Position numbers and translations under genes: made by a program
The notes under the pieces: generated by a model
Told to the model about the DNA's origin: nothing
What the model saw: the letters and a program-made list of their open reading frames with translations, nothing else
Database searches by the model: none
NCBI RefSeq assembly: GCF_014695775.1
Contig: NZ_JACJOX010000016.1
Span: 1 to 64,000 of the forward strand
Length of the DNA: 64,000 nucleotides
Origin: Leptolyngbya sp. FACHB-60
Lineage (GTDB): Bacteria > Cyanobacteriota > Cyanobacteriia > Phormidesmidales > Phormidesmidaceae
Reading direction: 5' to 3'
Shown here: piece by piece, positions 44,560 through 53,645 of the stretch
How the letters are laid out: every line of letters begins with the position of its first letter
Numbering within the stretch: the first letter of the stretch is position 1

Positions 44560-45147
44560 ATGGACGTAATGGACTTTTTCCGCATGAGTGCGGGCCAGTG
44601 GAACTCCCAGCGCACTACTCACCACCTGCCCTTTCGCCGGGCTGAGTTGGGTGGGTCTACCATTGCCGTGGAGGCATTGGATGCTGGACACCCCAGCGTA
44701 GTAGAAATTTGTAACCTGCATGAGGTCGACCCCACCCTCGCCGTTGGCGGCGCGCTTGTTACTTGGCAAGGGGTTATGGCCTGGGATAAAGAGGATGAGA
44801 ACCACGAAGGCAGCACTGTGTTTGCCCTGGTGCCCGATGCTGACGACCCCAGCCGCGGCCAGCTCTTGCGCGAGCGGGGCTATGCCGAGATTGTGCCCGT
44901 TATTGGCCGCTACGAAATCGACGGTGACGAAGGGCTGCTGCTGATTACTGAGTACGAAACTATGAGCTCAGTGGAGCGCTTTTGGTTTGCCAACCCCAAC
45001 CTGCGCCTGCGCACCAGCGTGGTGAAGCGGTTTGGCGGCTTTAGCACTGCCTCATTCTGTGCCGAATCGCGGCTGGCTGCACCAACTGATGAGGCCGAGG
45101 GTAAAGCAGAACAAGCGCTAGCGCCTGTATCGGCCTTTGGCTGGTAA
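44560..45147 (+). CDS. cpcS: CpcS/CpeS-type phycobiliprotein lyase
   Basis: This 195-residue lipocalin-like protein attaches phycocyanobilin to Cys82-type sites of phycobiliproteins. The N-terminus MDVMDFFRMSAGQWNSQRTT followed by HHLPFRRAE is diagnostic of the CpcS family. ERFWFANPNLRLRTSVV and the closing FAPSAFGW-like end (PVSAFGW) also fit. It is transcribed away from the cpc operon, whose cpcB product offers the matching Cys82. Length is typical for the family, with a slightly extended Ala/Glu-rich region before the C-terminus. Confidence 0.93.
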   Translation: MDVMDFFRMSAGQWNSQRTTHHLPFRRAELGGSTIAVEALDAGHPSVVEICNLHEVDPTLAVGGALVTWQGVMAWDKEDENHEGSTVFALVPDADDPSRGQLLRERGYAEIVPVIGRYEIDGDEGLLLITEYETMSSVERFWFANPNLRLRTSVVKRFGGFSTASFCAESRLAAPTDEAEGKAEQALAPVSAFGW

Positions 45148-45193
45148 GGGGCTGAGTCCGTCACCTATCTAGGCAACACCTATAGCTCAAATG

Positions 45194-45233
45194 ATACCCC
45201 CTCATCTATTGGCACTAATAGATGAGGGGGTAT
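45194..45233. terminator. 17-bp perfect hairpin after cpcS
   Basis: Arms 45194-45210 and 45217-45233 are perfect complements of 17 bases around a 6-base loop, 46 bases after the cpcS stop. No T run follows, but the stem is strong enough to end or stabilise the cpcS transcript. Confidence 0.7.
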
Positions 45234-45576
45234 GTGTAGGCATCGTTTGACAGGGCCAAAGCACTGCTCCTAACCGCCGCCCGACCTGACGCAGCATCAA
45301 CGAGCTGGCCTCGCGCCGGTAGATTTTGGCTAGGGATTTTGATCGGGAATTTACTCCACTATCTCGATGCCGCATTCAATTCTTTATTGAAAAGAAAATA
45401 ATCAAGTCTTTGCTTGAAGAAGCATAACCGTTCGTTACTCTCCCTATCGAGATAAGAATACTTAATTACCCCATCTCGTAGGCTAAACCTTAGCCATTAT
45501 TGGCCCTAATCTAAATTGAAATTCAAAGATTTTTTAAGCAAAAACACCATGGCAGGTCGCCTGTTTGCTATGACCT

Positions 45577-45822
45577 CAAGCTAAAGAAGAGAGCTTTTTT
45601 ATTTTGCGATGTGTGGAGGGCTATGAATGGCCAGGAGGCGAGCAGTCAAGAATTTTTGCCCTAGACAAAACCTTCTCGATCACGGATGTAAATGTGCTCG
45701 ATATGGATGCCCTAATTGCGGCGGGCTATCGACATTTTTCACGAGCGGCAAATGCTGAAAAGTAATCGCCAGACTTTGTTGGAGTCACAATTACAAGGCG
45801 GTTGAACTTCGGCAAAAGATTT
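45577..45822 (+). pseudogene. Possible frameshifted gene remnant
   Basis: One frame, from after a TGA near 45573 to TAA at 45765, reads protein-like text such as EGYEWPGGEQSRIFALDKTF and ends RAANAEK. The adjacent frame continues IFHERQMLKSNRQTLLESQL up to a TGA near 45803. Both look more protein-like than random sequence, as if one gene were interrupted by an indel near 45735. A 50-residue protein from GTG 45613 is an alternative. I cannot name the parent family, and the boundaries are approximate. Confidence 0.3.
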
Positions 45823-45988
45823 TGTGCGAAAGTTGGCAACCTCAAACCCATTTTGCATTTGGAATTAGGATGTCAACAACAATTACCGCTTTGTGGAATA
45901 GTGATTACAGGGATTGCTAGGGCGCAATGTCTACAATACTCTCCGCCCTATAACCGCTCGCGCCCGCATGAGGTTTCCGCTGGTGACT

Positions 45989-46017
45989 AGCCCTCGCTGG
46001 TGGCGGAAGGCTTTTTT
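45989..46017 (+). terminator. Rho-independent-like terminator
   Basis: An imperfect GC-rich hairpin of about 8 pairs (AGCC...GGCT with one bulge and one mismatch) is followed by six T on the plus strand at 46012-46017. It would end a plus-strand transcript crossing the remnant region, supporting a former or small transcription unit there. Confidence 0.5.
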
Positions 46018-46059
46018 GCGGCAAAAGGTGACGACTGCACTAGCTCAGAGACAAATCCA

Positions 46060-46830
46060 TCACAGCGCAATATCCAAGAACATCATGATTACAAAGCCAC
46101 CCATGAGGCCGAGGGTGCCTCGCTGGCCTAAAGCCTTCTGATCAATGTCGGGGATGATTTCATCCACAATGACAAACAGCATAGCCCCAGCGGCAAAGCC
46201 CATGGCCCAGGGCAGGGCGGCCTGGGCCATGGTTACGACCGCCGACCCAAACAGGCCCCCAATCGGCTCAATTAAGCCCGTCAACGACGAAACCGCAAAG
46301 GCCTTGCGGGGGGCATAGCCGATGTCGCGCAGGGCGATCGCCACCACCAGTCCCTCTGGAATATTCTGCAGCGCAATGCCCAGGGCTAGGGCGATCGCCC
46401 CAGCCTGTTCACCGCCGCCAAAGCCTACACCCACCGCCAAGCCTTCGGGGAAGTTGTGCAGGGCGATCGCGATCACAAATAGCCAGATGCGCTTAATGTT
46501 TTGGGCCTCTGGCCCCTCGGTTCCCTTAAAAAAATGCTCGTGGGGAAAGACATGGTGGGCTCCCCACAAAAACGCGCCGCCGAGCAGAACTCCGGTGACC
46601 ATGACCGCGGCTGCAAGCGGGCCGGGGTAGCCCAGGGCGATCGCAGCGTCGGTGCCGGGCAAAATCAGCGAAAAGGACGTGGCTGCCAGCATCATGCCGC
46701 CGCCGATGCCCAGCAAAATACCCTGAGTGCGCTCGGATGGGTCGAAGGGCAGCAGCACCGGCAGGGCACCAATGCTTGTACTCAGGCCAGCAAAGAGACT
46801 CGCAAAAAATCCAGCGGCTAGGGGATTCAT
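46060..46830 (-). CDS. ZIP family metal transporter
   Basis: This 256-residue, mostly hydrophobic protein has about eight transmembrane helices. The two metal-site helices carry the ZIP signatures IALHNFPEGLAVGVGFGGG and GIALQNIPEGLVVAIALRD. A short His-containing loop (AHHVFPHEHFF) lies between helices 3 and 4 as in many ZIP proteins. It imports divalent cations such as zinc or iron across the inner membrane. No Zur- or Fur-type box was recognised upstream. The nearest plus-strand neighbour is the divergent avtA. Confidence 0.93.
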   Translation of the reverse strand: MNPLAAGFFASLFAGLSTSIGALPVLLPFDPSERTQGILLGIGGGMMLAATSFSLILPGTDAAIALGYPGPLAAAVMVTGVLLGGAFLWGAHHVFPHEHFFKGTEGPEAQNIKRIWLFVIAIALHNFPEGLAVGVGFGGGEQAGAIALALGIALQNIPEGLVVAIALRDIGYAPRKAFAVSSLTGLIEPIGGLFGSAVVTMAQAALPWAMGFAAGAMLFVIVDEIIPDIDQKALGQRGTLGLMGGFVIMMFLDIAL

Positions 46831-47033
46831 GGGATAGATGGATGAGTAGAGGGTGGATGGGTGGATGGCCTGGCGAGGCTACTATACTAGTCTGACCCTA
46901 GTGACTATAGTTATCGTGACCCTATCTAGGGCGTTTAGGTAGGAGCTGTAGCGTCTCGATAATGTCTTTCAAGTCGGCACCCATCCACTCGGCCTGCAGG
47001 ACACCCCCATCCACCCCTCACCCCTCACTTCCT

Positions 47034-48329
47034 ATGACCCCTGAACTCACCCGCTTTGGCGAGGAAATGTCTCACCTCACCGGCGTGCGCGCCATTATGA
47101 AAGACATCATTGAGACGCTGCGCGCGGGTCAGGGACAGCATTTCATCAACCTCAGCGCCGGTAACCCGGTGATTTTGCCTGAGATTGAGCAGCTCTGGCG
47201 CGACTGCACCCAGGAGCTGTTGGCCAGCCCCGAGTACGGCAATGTGGTGTGTCGCTATGGCGCCAGTCAGGGCTACGAGCCACTAATTGCGGCGATTAAA
47301 AACGACTTTAACCAGCGGTACGGGCTGGAGTTGAGCGATCGCCACATTCTCATCACTCCCGGTAGCCAGGCGCTCTATTTCTTAGCGGCCAATGCCTTGG
47401 GCGGCTACCAGGCCACCGGGCGCATGAAAGACATTGTGCTGCCCCTCAGCCCCGACTACACCGGCTACGGCGGCATTTCGTTGGTACCCGAGGCGGTGCG
47501 AGCCTACCGACCTACGATCGATGTGGATGAAGCAGCTCACCGCTTCCGCTATCGGCCCGACTTTAGCCAGCTCAGTATTACTGCCGACACGGGGTTTGTG
47601 CTGTTTTCGCGCCCCTGCAATCCTACGGGCAACGTCTTGAGTGGTGAGGATGTGCGGCAGATCGCCAGCTTGGCCGCGACCCACAACGTGCCGATGTTGG
47701 TCGATTCGGCCTACGCGCCCCCCTACCCAGCGCTCAACTTTACTGATATGGAGCCGGTGTTTGGCGACAACATTCTTCACTGCATGAGTCTGTCGAAAGC
47801 AGGGCTGCCGGGCGAGAGGCTGGGGGTAGCGATCGGCGATCCGGCGATTATTAATGTGCTGGAATGTTTTCAAACCAATTTTTGCATTCACTCGTCGCGC
47901 TACGGACAGGCGATCGCGGCTCGCGCCATTGCCTCCGGCGAGCTGGCCCGCCTGGCCGAGCAGGTGATTCGCCCCTACTACCAAGACAAATTTGCGGTGC
48001 TCGCAGCGGCCCTAGACCAGGCCATGCCCAATGAGCTGCCCTGGTATCTGCACAACGGCGAGGGGGCGATTTTTGCCTGGCTGTGGTTTGATGGGCTGCC
48101 GATCACCGACCAAAACCTGTATGAGCAGCTCAAGCAGCGGGGGGTAATTGTGGTGCCGGGCAATCCCTTCTTTCCGGGCTTGCGCGAAGACTGGCCCCAC
48201 ACCCGCCAGTGCCTGCGCCTCAGCCTGACCGCCAGCCGCGAAGATTTGGCGGAGGCTGCGATCCGTCTGGGTGCCCTAGTAAGCGAGGTCTATCAAGCCC
48301 AACCCAGCTCGATGGCGGTGCCCGCCTAA
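47034..48329 (+). CDS. avtA: Valine--pyruvate aminotransferase (class I/II PLP enzyme)
   Basis: This 431-residue PLP-dependent transaminase has [19 protein letters not shown] near the N-terminus, [17 protein letters not shown] (phosphate/cofactor region), [20 protein letters not shown] and the cofactor lysine in [20 protein letters not shown]. These match AvtA-type enzymes, which interconvert valine and alanine with their keto acids. ATG 47034 is chosen because the 24 upstream in-frame residues are Ser/Pro-rich and family members start at MTPELTRFG. The stop overlaps the rimM start by one base. Confidence 0.87.
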   Translation: MTPELTRFGEEMSHLTGVRAIMKDIIETLRAGQGQHFINLSAGNPVILPEIEQLWRDCTQELLASPEYGNVVCRYGASQGYEPLIAAIKNDFNQRYGLELSDRHILITPGSQALYFLAANALGGYQATGRMKDIVLPLSPDYTGYGGISLVPEAVRAYRPTIDVDEAAHRFRYRPDFSQLSITADTGFVLFSRPCNPTGNVLSGEDVRQIASLAATHNVPMLVDSAYAPPYPALNFTDMEPVFGDNILHCMSLSKAGLPGERLGVAIGDPAIINVLECFQTNFCIHSSRYGQAIAARAIASGELARLAEQVIRPYYQDKFAVLAAALDQAMPNELPWYLHNGEGAIFAWLWFDGLPITDQNLYEQLKQRGVIVVPGNPFFPGLREDWPHTRQCLRLSLTASREDLAEAAIRLGALVSEVYQAQPSSMAVPA

Positions 48330-48916
48330 TGGTTCCTCCTACATCATCTAGTGCAATGACTCCCGAAGACTGGGTTGAGATTGGCCGCATTGTTGCCCCT
48401 CAGGGCGTGAAGGGCGAAGTGCGCGTTTACCCCAGCAGCGATTTTCCAGAGCGGTTTTTAGAGCCGGGAGAGCGCTGGCTCAAACGCCCGCGCAGCCTCA
48501 CACCAGAGACTGTAGAGCTAGTGCGCGGGCGGCATATCGACGGCAAGGGACTGTATGTAGTGCAGATTGCCGGGATCAACAGCCGTGAGGATGCCGAAGC
48601 GCTGCGGGATGCGGTGCTGCTGGTGCCTGCGGGCGATCGCCCGCAGCTTGATGATGACGAGTTTTATGTGGCTGACCTGGTGGGGTTACGGGTCATTGTG
48701 CAGGTCACAGGCGAGGAAATTGGCACTGTAACCGATATATTTGCCGCCGGCAACGACCTCTTAGAAGTTACTTATTATCCTGCTGCCGACAAGAACTCGC
48801 AGCCCGCCAAGCCCCGTAAGGTGCTGGTGCCCTTCGTCGCCGCCATTGTACCGGTGGTAAATTTAGGCGAAAAATACCTGGAAATTAGTCCTCCGGCTGG
48901 ACTTTTAGACCCCTAG
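48329..48916 (+). CDS. rimM: Ribosome maturation factor RimM
   Basis: This 195-residue protein assists 30S subunit maturation near ribosomal protein uS19. The N-terminal RimM barrel is [20 protein letters not shown] with [15 protein letters not shown]. The PRC-barrel domain begins [20 protein letters not shown] and ends [23 protein letters not shown] 48329 overlaps the avtA stop by one base, and ATG 48356 is an alternative start. The length is normal. A strong terminator follows at 48985. Confidence 0.93.
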   Translation: MVPPTSSSAMTPEDWVEIGRIVAPQGVKGEVRVYPSSDFPERFLEPGERWLKRPRSLTPETVELVRGRHIDGKGLYVVQIAGINSREDAEALRDAVLLVPAGDRPQLDDDEFYVADLVGLRVIVQVTGEEIGTVTDIFAAGNDLLEVTYYPAADKNSQPAKPRKVLVPFVAAIVPVVNLGEKYLEISPPAGLLDP

Positions 48917-48984
48917 TCTTATAACTTTCTTATCTTTAAGTCTTACTGTTGCTATCAACGACCATAAATGGAACGACCAATTCG

Positions 48985-49010
48985 CCCCAGTCCTCTCTAG
49001 AGGGCTGGGG
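48985..49010 (+). terminator. Terminator hairpin after rimM
   Basis: An 11-pair stem (CCCCAG...CTGGGG) with a four-base loop is followed by TTTGCTT, about 70 bases after the rimM stop. It is a good rho-independent-like terminator for the avtA-rimM unit. Confidence 0.75.
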
Positions 49011-49040
49011 TTTGCTTGTGGAACTGAGTCATCGACAGGG

Positions 49041-49060
49041 TTCAGCCATCGCTGGCTGAA
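49041..49060. repeat. Short perfect palindrome TTCAGCCA-TCGC-TGGCTGAA
   Basis: An 8-base perfect inverted repeat with a tetraloop lies between the rimM terminator and the metallopeptidase gene. It could be an operator or RNA hairpin in the peptidase leader. Nothing else stands out in this 250-base gap. Confidence 0.45.
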
Positions 49061-49268
49061 ACATCACTTTATTTACAGCGCCAGCGCTCCCACTTCTTCC
49101 CAAAGGCAGACCTGAAGGTTCAGTCAGCAGAACCTGACCAAGGGTTTCTGTCCAGTGCCGACAGCAGACCACACCCGTAGCATTAGCAACGAAACGACGA
49201 TGAAACAGACGTTGTAATTCGGTACTCTAAGGCATAACTACCAATGCCTAGCAAAACGAGGTGAATTG

Positions 49269-50117
49269 ATGAAGTGGCAATCGAGTCGGCGCAGCCTCAA
49301 TATTGACGATCGCCGGGGCATGCCTGGTGGCGGTGCTGCCATTGGGGGGCTGGGGTCAGTCTTGCTGGCGCTGGTGGTGGCGTTGCTGGGGGGCGATCCA
49401 TCGGTGGTGCTTGAGCGTGGGGTAGAGGGCAACCCCTACGAAGGGGCACCCCAGGCCTCATCAGAGGAGAGCGATCGCGCAGCCGATTTCGTGGCTGCCG
49501 TGCTGGGCGAAACTGAAGACACCTGGCACAGCATCTTTCAGTCTGAGTTTGGTGCCGCCTACCAGGAGCCCGGCCTAGTGCTTTATTCTGGGGCCACTCA
49601 GTCAGCCTGTGGTAGGGGGCAAGCGGCCATGGGGCCGTTTTACTGCCCGGCCGACCAAAAGGTGTATCTTGACACCAGTTTTTTCCGCGACTTGCAGGTG
49701 AGTTTGGGAGCGCCGGGCGATTTTGCCCAGGCCTACGTGATTGCCCATGAGGTGGGGCACCACGTCCAAAACCTGCTGGGAGTATCTAGCCAGGTGCAGC
49801 GTGCCCAGCAGCGAGTGAGCCAGACCGAGGCCAACGAGCTGTCAGTACGGCTAGAGTTGCAAGCCGACTGTTTTGCCGGGGTGTGGGCCAACCGGGCGCA
49901 GAGGTCGCGGGAAATTTTAGAGGAAGGTGACATCGAAGAAGCCCTCAACGCCGCCAGCCAAATCGGCGACGATCGCCTGCAAATGGAATCCCAAGGCTAC
50001 GTTACCCCCGACTCATTTACCCATGGGTCATCGCAGCAGCGGGCCGAATGGTTTTATCGCGGCATTGAAACGGGTGACATCAACCAGTGCAACACCTTTG
50101 ATGTAGACCGCATTTAG
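49269..50117 (+). CDS. Neutral zinc metallopeptidase, YpfJ/KPN_02809 family
   Basis: This 282-residue membrane-anchored protein has the short cytoplasmic start MKWQSSRRSLNIDDRRGMPG with a Gly-rich hydrophobic segment (IGGLGSVLLALVVALLGG, about residues 25-43). The external peptidase domain carries the zinc site HEVGHHVQNLLG (about residues 160-171) and a downstream Glu-containing helix (LRLELQADCFAGVWAN). CGRGQAAMGPFYCPADQKVY is a family-specific stretch. ATG 49269 has a GAGGTG ribosome-binding site and is preferred over the TTG just before it. The substrate is unknown. Confidence 0.93.
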   Translation: MKWQSSRRSLNIDDRRGMPGGGAAIGGLGSVLLALVVALLGGDPSVVLERGVEGNPYEGAPQASSEESDRAADFVAAVLGETEDTWHSIFQSEFGAAYQEPGLVLYSGATQSACGRGQAAMGPFYCPADQKVYLDTSFFRDLQVSLGAPGDFAQAYVIAHEVGHHVQNLLGVSSQVQRAQQRVSQTEANELSVRLELQADCFAGVWANRAQRSREILEEGDIEEALNAASQIGDDRLQMESQGYVTPDSFTHGSSQQRAEWFYRGIETGDINQCNTFDVDRI

Positions 50118-50292
50118 CCCGCGTTGCCACCTTGATAAATTTATCTGTCACAGCCGTTAACCCTAGCGCAGTTGCTGGGTACAGGAGCGTTTATGACGTT
50201 CTTACGTTTGTGATTTAAGCTCCCGATGCCAAGAATGACCGAGACTAGCAGGCAATGTAGATTTTCTAGCTTTTAGAAGCGCTTCAAAGCGG

Positions 50293-50322
50293 CTTAACTC
50301 GGGTTCAAATTCAGCTCAAACG
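50293..50322 (+). promoter_or_regulatory. Candidate degenerate Pho box upstream of PstS-like fusion
   Basis: Three octamers, CTTAACTC, TTCAAATT and CTCAAACG, recur with an 11-base step, the spacing of cyanobacterial Pho boxes, about 93-122 bases before the start of a gene with a PstS-like domain. Only the first matches the consensus well. The call rests on spacing plus context. Confidence 0.25.
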
Positions 50323-50414
50323 GCTGGGCTGTAATGTCTTTAGTAACCTAGATTTACAGTCTAGAAATTTAGCAATCCTCTCTGTTTACATTCGAAATAT
50401 TCTGGTACCTGCTT

Positions 50415-52868
50415 ATGTTTAAACGCCACAGTGCTCATGCCCAAAGCGCCAAGACACTTTTGGGGCGATCGCTGCTTTGGATGACCGCAGCACCTCTAGT
50501 GATTGCCGCCACCGTTGTGCTGGAGCGCGACGGGGTCTGGGCACAGACCTCTAAACCTCTAGAGGGCGTTGAAATACCCACCTCGTTAGCGCCGGGTAGC
50601 GAGTTAACCATTGAGAGTTCAGAGGCCATGCGTTTGGTAAATGAGGCGCTGCGATCGCGCTTCTCTAGCCAGTACGGCGATGCCGATGTAGCCGTTGACT
50701 ACGACAGCGCCAGCAACGCCCTGCAAGCCCTAGCCGATGGCGACGCTGATCTTGCCGCCATTGGCCGCAGCCTAACCCAGGAAGAGGCCAGCACCGGGCT
50801 GCGGGAAGTGCCGGTTTCGCGTCAAAAAATCGCCATTCTGGTCAGCCCCAATAACCCCTTTGCTGGTAGCCTCACCATTGAGCAATTTGCCCAAATCTTT
50901 CGCGGCGAAATTACCAACTGGTCTGAGGTGGGCGGCCAAGATGCCCCCATCGTGCTAATCGACCAACCCGGCAACAGCGATACCCGCCAGGCCTTTCTCA
51001 ACTATCCGGTGTTTGCCTCGGGGGTCTTTGAGTCGGCTCCTGGGGCAACCGTGTTATTAGAGGCCGACGCTGCCAGCATCGTCGAAAATCTCGACGAGAA
51101 CAGCATTAGCTATGTTGTGGCCGAGCAGGCGCTCAACAACCCGGCGGTGAAAATTGTGCCCATGCACGACACCCTGCCCGACGACGATCGCTATCCTTTC
51201 TCCCAGCCTCTCGCCTACGTTTACAATCCCCAGACGGCCAGCCCCGCGGCCCTCGCCTTTCTTGGCTTTGCCGTCAGCCCCAGCAGCGAGGCGCTAATTG
51301 AGGGGGCTCAAGACGCAGCGATCGCCGATCGTGGCACCACTGAAGCAGAAACCGACCCCGCCGCCGAAGCCACCCCAGAAAACACCCTCGAAGAAACCGA
51401 CCCTGTCCCCCCCGCTTCAGCCCCAGCGCGGGGTTTGCCCTGGTGGCCCTGGCTGCTGGCGCTGCCCGTTCTGGGTAGTCTGCTCTGGTGGCTGCTCAAG
51501 GATAGTGCGCCGGTAGCAGTGCCTCTGGCGGCTCCCCTAGCAGTCACCACCGATCGCCGCATCATTCTCACCCCGCGCACCTGCCGTGATGCCTACGCCT
51601 ACTGGGAACTGCCCGAGGGCGAAGTCGAGGCCCTCCGCCAGCAAAATTGCTCCCTGGCGCTCAAACTTCACGATGTCACCGACATTGCTGATGTTGACCG
51701 ACAGTCGCCCCACAACACCTACCCGTTTGACTGCGACACCGTAGCCGTAGGCGATCGCCACCTGCCCGTGGCCGTCGACGACCGCGACTATCTCGTCGAA
51801 CTGGGCTACCTAGGCACCGACAACACCTGGCATGCCCTGGCGCGATCGGCCCACGTGCGCGTGCCCGCTTGCCCCAGCAGCACTCCCGGTACGGCTGGGG
51901 TAAGCGCTGCTACTGCTGCCGCTGGTTTGGGTGCCCTGGGGGTGGGCGCGGCTGCGATCGCCCGCCCGTCCGAAACCGCTGCCCTGGCGCGGGTCATTCT
52001 CACCCCTCGCGATTGCAGAACAGCTGACGCCTACTGGGAACTGCCCGCCTCAATTGTGGACGATCTCAAGGCTGGCTCTCGCAGCCTCAAGGCTCGGCTG
52101 TACGATGTCACCGAGCTGCCCGGCCACAGCAACCGCCTCAACAGCCTGCAAGAGTTTAACGCTGAGCTGGTGGCAATGGGCGATTTGCAATTGCCCATTG
52201 CCATTGACGATCGCGACTACCTGGTAGAGGTAGGCTATGTCGACAGCAACTACCAGTGGCAAGCTCTGGCTAAGTCTGAGCCGGTGCGCGTACCCGCCTG
52301 CCCATCAAATGGAGCCGCAGCCTTCCCTGGCACCACCCTCGACGCTCCCCTCGGAGGGGCCACTGGCCTGAGCGGCGACCTACAGACTGAACACAGAGAA
52401 GGTGCGATCGAAGAGACGGCTCTCCTTGGCCTGGCCGGTGGAGTCACCACCGCCGGGCTAGGTGCCAGCGTGGGGAGCCGCACTGCTGATGCCGCCGCCC
52501 CAGGGCAAGAGACTGCCGTTGGCGTCGGTCGACGCGCCGACATGGGGGTCGAGAGCAAAATCATTTTGGTGCCCCGCGGGGCTGATGCCGCCTACGCCTA
52601 CTGGGAAGTTGCCCCAGCCCACAAAGAGGCCCTACGGCAAGAAGGGGGCCGAATTATGGCCCTGCGCATTCACGATGCCACCAACGTAGAACTGGACAGC
52701 CAACCTCCCCACGCCACCCAAGAATACATTTTGGCGGATGGCGACCACGACCAACACGTGTCAATTTGGACCGCCGATCGCGACTATGTAGCCGAACTGG
52801 GCTACCTCACCGACGACGGTCAGTGGCTCCAGCTGGTGCGATCGCTCCATGTGCGCGTGCCCGCCTAG
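50415..52868 (+). CDS. PstS-like substrate-binding domain fused to three DUF4912 domains
   Basis: This 817-residue envelope protein has an N-terminal signal/anchor (LLWMTAAPLVIAATVVLERD) and a periplasmic phosphate-binding-like domain at about residues 45-300 (GSELTIESSEAMRLVNEALR; IFRGEITNWSEVGGQDAPIV). An acidic Pro/Glu-rich linker and a second membrane segment (WWPWLLALPVLGSLLWWLL, about residues 341-360) follow. Three DUF4912 modules lie at about 382-489, 525-632 and 714-817. Each runs from an R/K-IILTPR or ILVPRG start with an AYWELP/AYWEVA core to a DRDYLVELGY and VRVPA end. Topology would place the DUF4912 tandem in the cytoplasm. The combination suggests sensing of an external ligand coupled to an internal scaffold. 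Function is unknown. Confidence 0.88.
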   Translation: MFKRHSAHAQSAKTLLGRSLLWMTAAPLVIAATVVLERDGVWAQTSKPLEGVEIPTSLAPGSELTIESSEAMRLVNEALRSRFSSQYGDADVAVDYDSASNALQALADGDADLAAIGRSLTQEEASTGLREVPVSRQKIAILVSPNNPFAGSLTIEQFAQIFRGEITNWSEVGGQDAPIVLIDQPGNSDTRQAFLNYPVFASGVFESAPGATVLLEADAASIVENLDENSISYVVAEQALNNPAVKIVPMHDTLPDDDRYPFSQPLAYVYNPQTASPAALAFLGFAVSPSSEALIEGAQDAAIADRGTTEAETDPAAEATPENTLEETDPVPPASAPARGLPWWPWLLALPVLGSLLWWLLKDSAPVAVPLAAPLAVTTDRRIILTPRTCRDAYAYWELPEGEVEALRQQNCSLALKLHDVTDIADVDRQSPHNTYPFDCDTVAVGDRHLPVAVDDRDYLVELGYLGTDNTWHALARSAHVRVPACPSSTPGTAGVSAATAAAGLGALGVGAAAIARPSETAALARVILTPRDCRTADAYWELPASIVDDLKAGSRSLKARLYDVTELPGHSNRLNSLQEFNAELVAMGDLQLPIAIDDRDYLVEVGYVDSNYQWQALAKSEPVRVPACPSNGAAAFPGTTLDAPLGGATGLSGDLQTEHREGAIEETALLGLAGGVTTAGLGASVGSRTADAAAPGQETAVGVGRRADMGVESKIILVPRGADAAYAYWEVAPAHKEALRQEGGRIMALRIHDATNVELDSQPPHATQEYILADGDHDQHVSIWTADRDYVAELGYLTDDGQWLQLVRSLHVRVPA

Positions 52869-52939
52869 GCTGCGCTCCCGATATTATCTCCCCGTGATCG
52901 CAATTACTCCACGACCGCACTTCAGCGAAAGGAACGACT

Positions 52940-53467
52940 ATGTCTCTATTTTTTGATGTTCTGAGCTCCATCAACAACCCCAACCAGCAGGGCAGCATCG
53001 ACCAGCTCAGCTCGGTGATGGCTTCCGTGCAGCAGCTCGCCGGAAGTCAGGGCATAAATACCGACCAAATGGGGGGCATTCTCAACGCCCTTGGGGAGGC
53101 TCTACAGCCCACTCTCAAAGAGCATGCCGCCACCATGGGTATCGGTCAGCTCGAAGGTATGCTCAGCAAATTGTCCGGAGCAGGTGGCGCAGCGGCACTC
53201 GCCGCGGCCATTCCACCTCAGATGCAGCAGCAGCTGATCGAGGCTGTGGCCCAAAAGAGTGGTCTAAATACCGGCATGATTCAAACTATGCTGCCCAAGC
53301 TGTTGCCCGTGGTCATTGGGCTGCTGGGCATGGGGGCCGCTAAGCCCGGCACAGTCAGCAGCGGCAACCCGTTGCTCAAAACGTTCCTCAATTCTGGCGC
53401 TCCCAACTCCACCGACCTAGGCACCGTGGTGAAGTTTGCCGAACGCTTTCTGAACTCGCCGCAATAG
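52940..53467 (+). CDS. DUF937-like Gly/Ala/Gln-rich protein
   Basis: This 175-residue soluble protein is rich in Gln, Gly, Ala and Met, with helical repeats: SIDQLSSVMASVQQLAGSQG, GILNALGEALQPTLKEHAAT, MQQQLIEAVAQKSGLNTGMI and MLPKLLPVVIGLLGMGA. The pattern resembles DUF937/YidB-type proteins whose function is unknown. No signal peptide is present. It follows the PstS-DUF4912 gene by 71 bases on the same strand and may be co-transcribed. Confidence 0.6.
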   Translation: MSLFFDVLSSINNPNQQGSIDQLSSVMASVQQLAGSQGINTDQMGGILNALGEALQPTLKEHAATMGIGQLEGMLSKLSGAGGAAALAAAIPPQMQQQLIEAVAQKSGLNTGMIQTMLPKLLPVVIGLLGMGAAKPGTVSSGNPLLKTFLNSGAPNSTDLGTVVKFAERFLNSPQ

Positions 53468-53590
53468 GGTTTTTAGGCGAACCGTTCAGCGTTGGTCATG
53501 ACTTCTCCTGAGCGCTGCCCCTGGGTGGCGCTTTTGCGTGAGGAGGATGAGAAGGTGGTAGTCTGACACTGCTTTTCTTGATCCCCCCAT

Positions 53591-53644
53591 CTCCTCCATC
53601 TTCCCTATCCCCTCCCTCTCCTCCATCTTCCCTATCTCCTCCCT
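53591..53644. repeat. Two tandem 27-base pyrimidine-rich repeats
   Basis: Units 53591-53617 and 53618-53644 are identical except for one base and consist almost entirely of C and T on the plus strand (CTCCTCCATCTTCCCTATC core). They end just before the stop of the minus-strand GNAT gene, in the convergent gap after the DUF937-like gene. Confidence 0.8.
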
Positions 53645-53645
53645 C

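Larger units (their letters stand above)
45234..46059. other. Low-complexity gap with decayed coding traces
   Basis: About 800 bases, AT-rich up to 45600 and without an intact gene. Between 45575 and 45830 two overlapping frames carry protein-like segments that would join through a frameshift, as described in the next entries. Near the right edge is a terminator-like hairpin. Confidence 0.45.

Noticed and set aside
45914..46141. 75-codon plus-strand frame overlapping the ZIP gene end
   Set aside because: It spans a terminator hairpin and reads antisense through the transporter, with no protein-like pattern.
47382..47984. 200-codon minus-strand frame
   Set aside because: It lies fully inside avtA on the opposite strand, with no domain signature. 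It mirrors avtA codon bias.
50293..50322. GGTTCAAATTC considered as a tRNA T-arm
   Set aside because: No matching acceptor stem, anticodon arm or cloverleaf could be folded around it.
53591..53644. Tandem repeat considered as a CRISPR array
   Set aside because: Only two adjacent units without spacers, pyrimidine-only composition and no cas genes.
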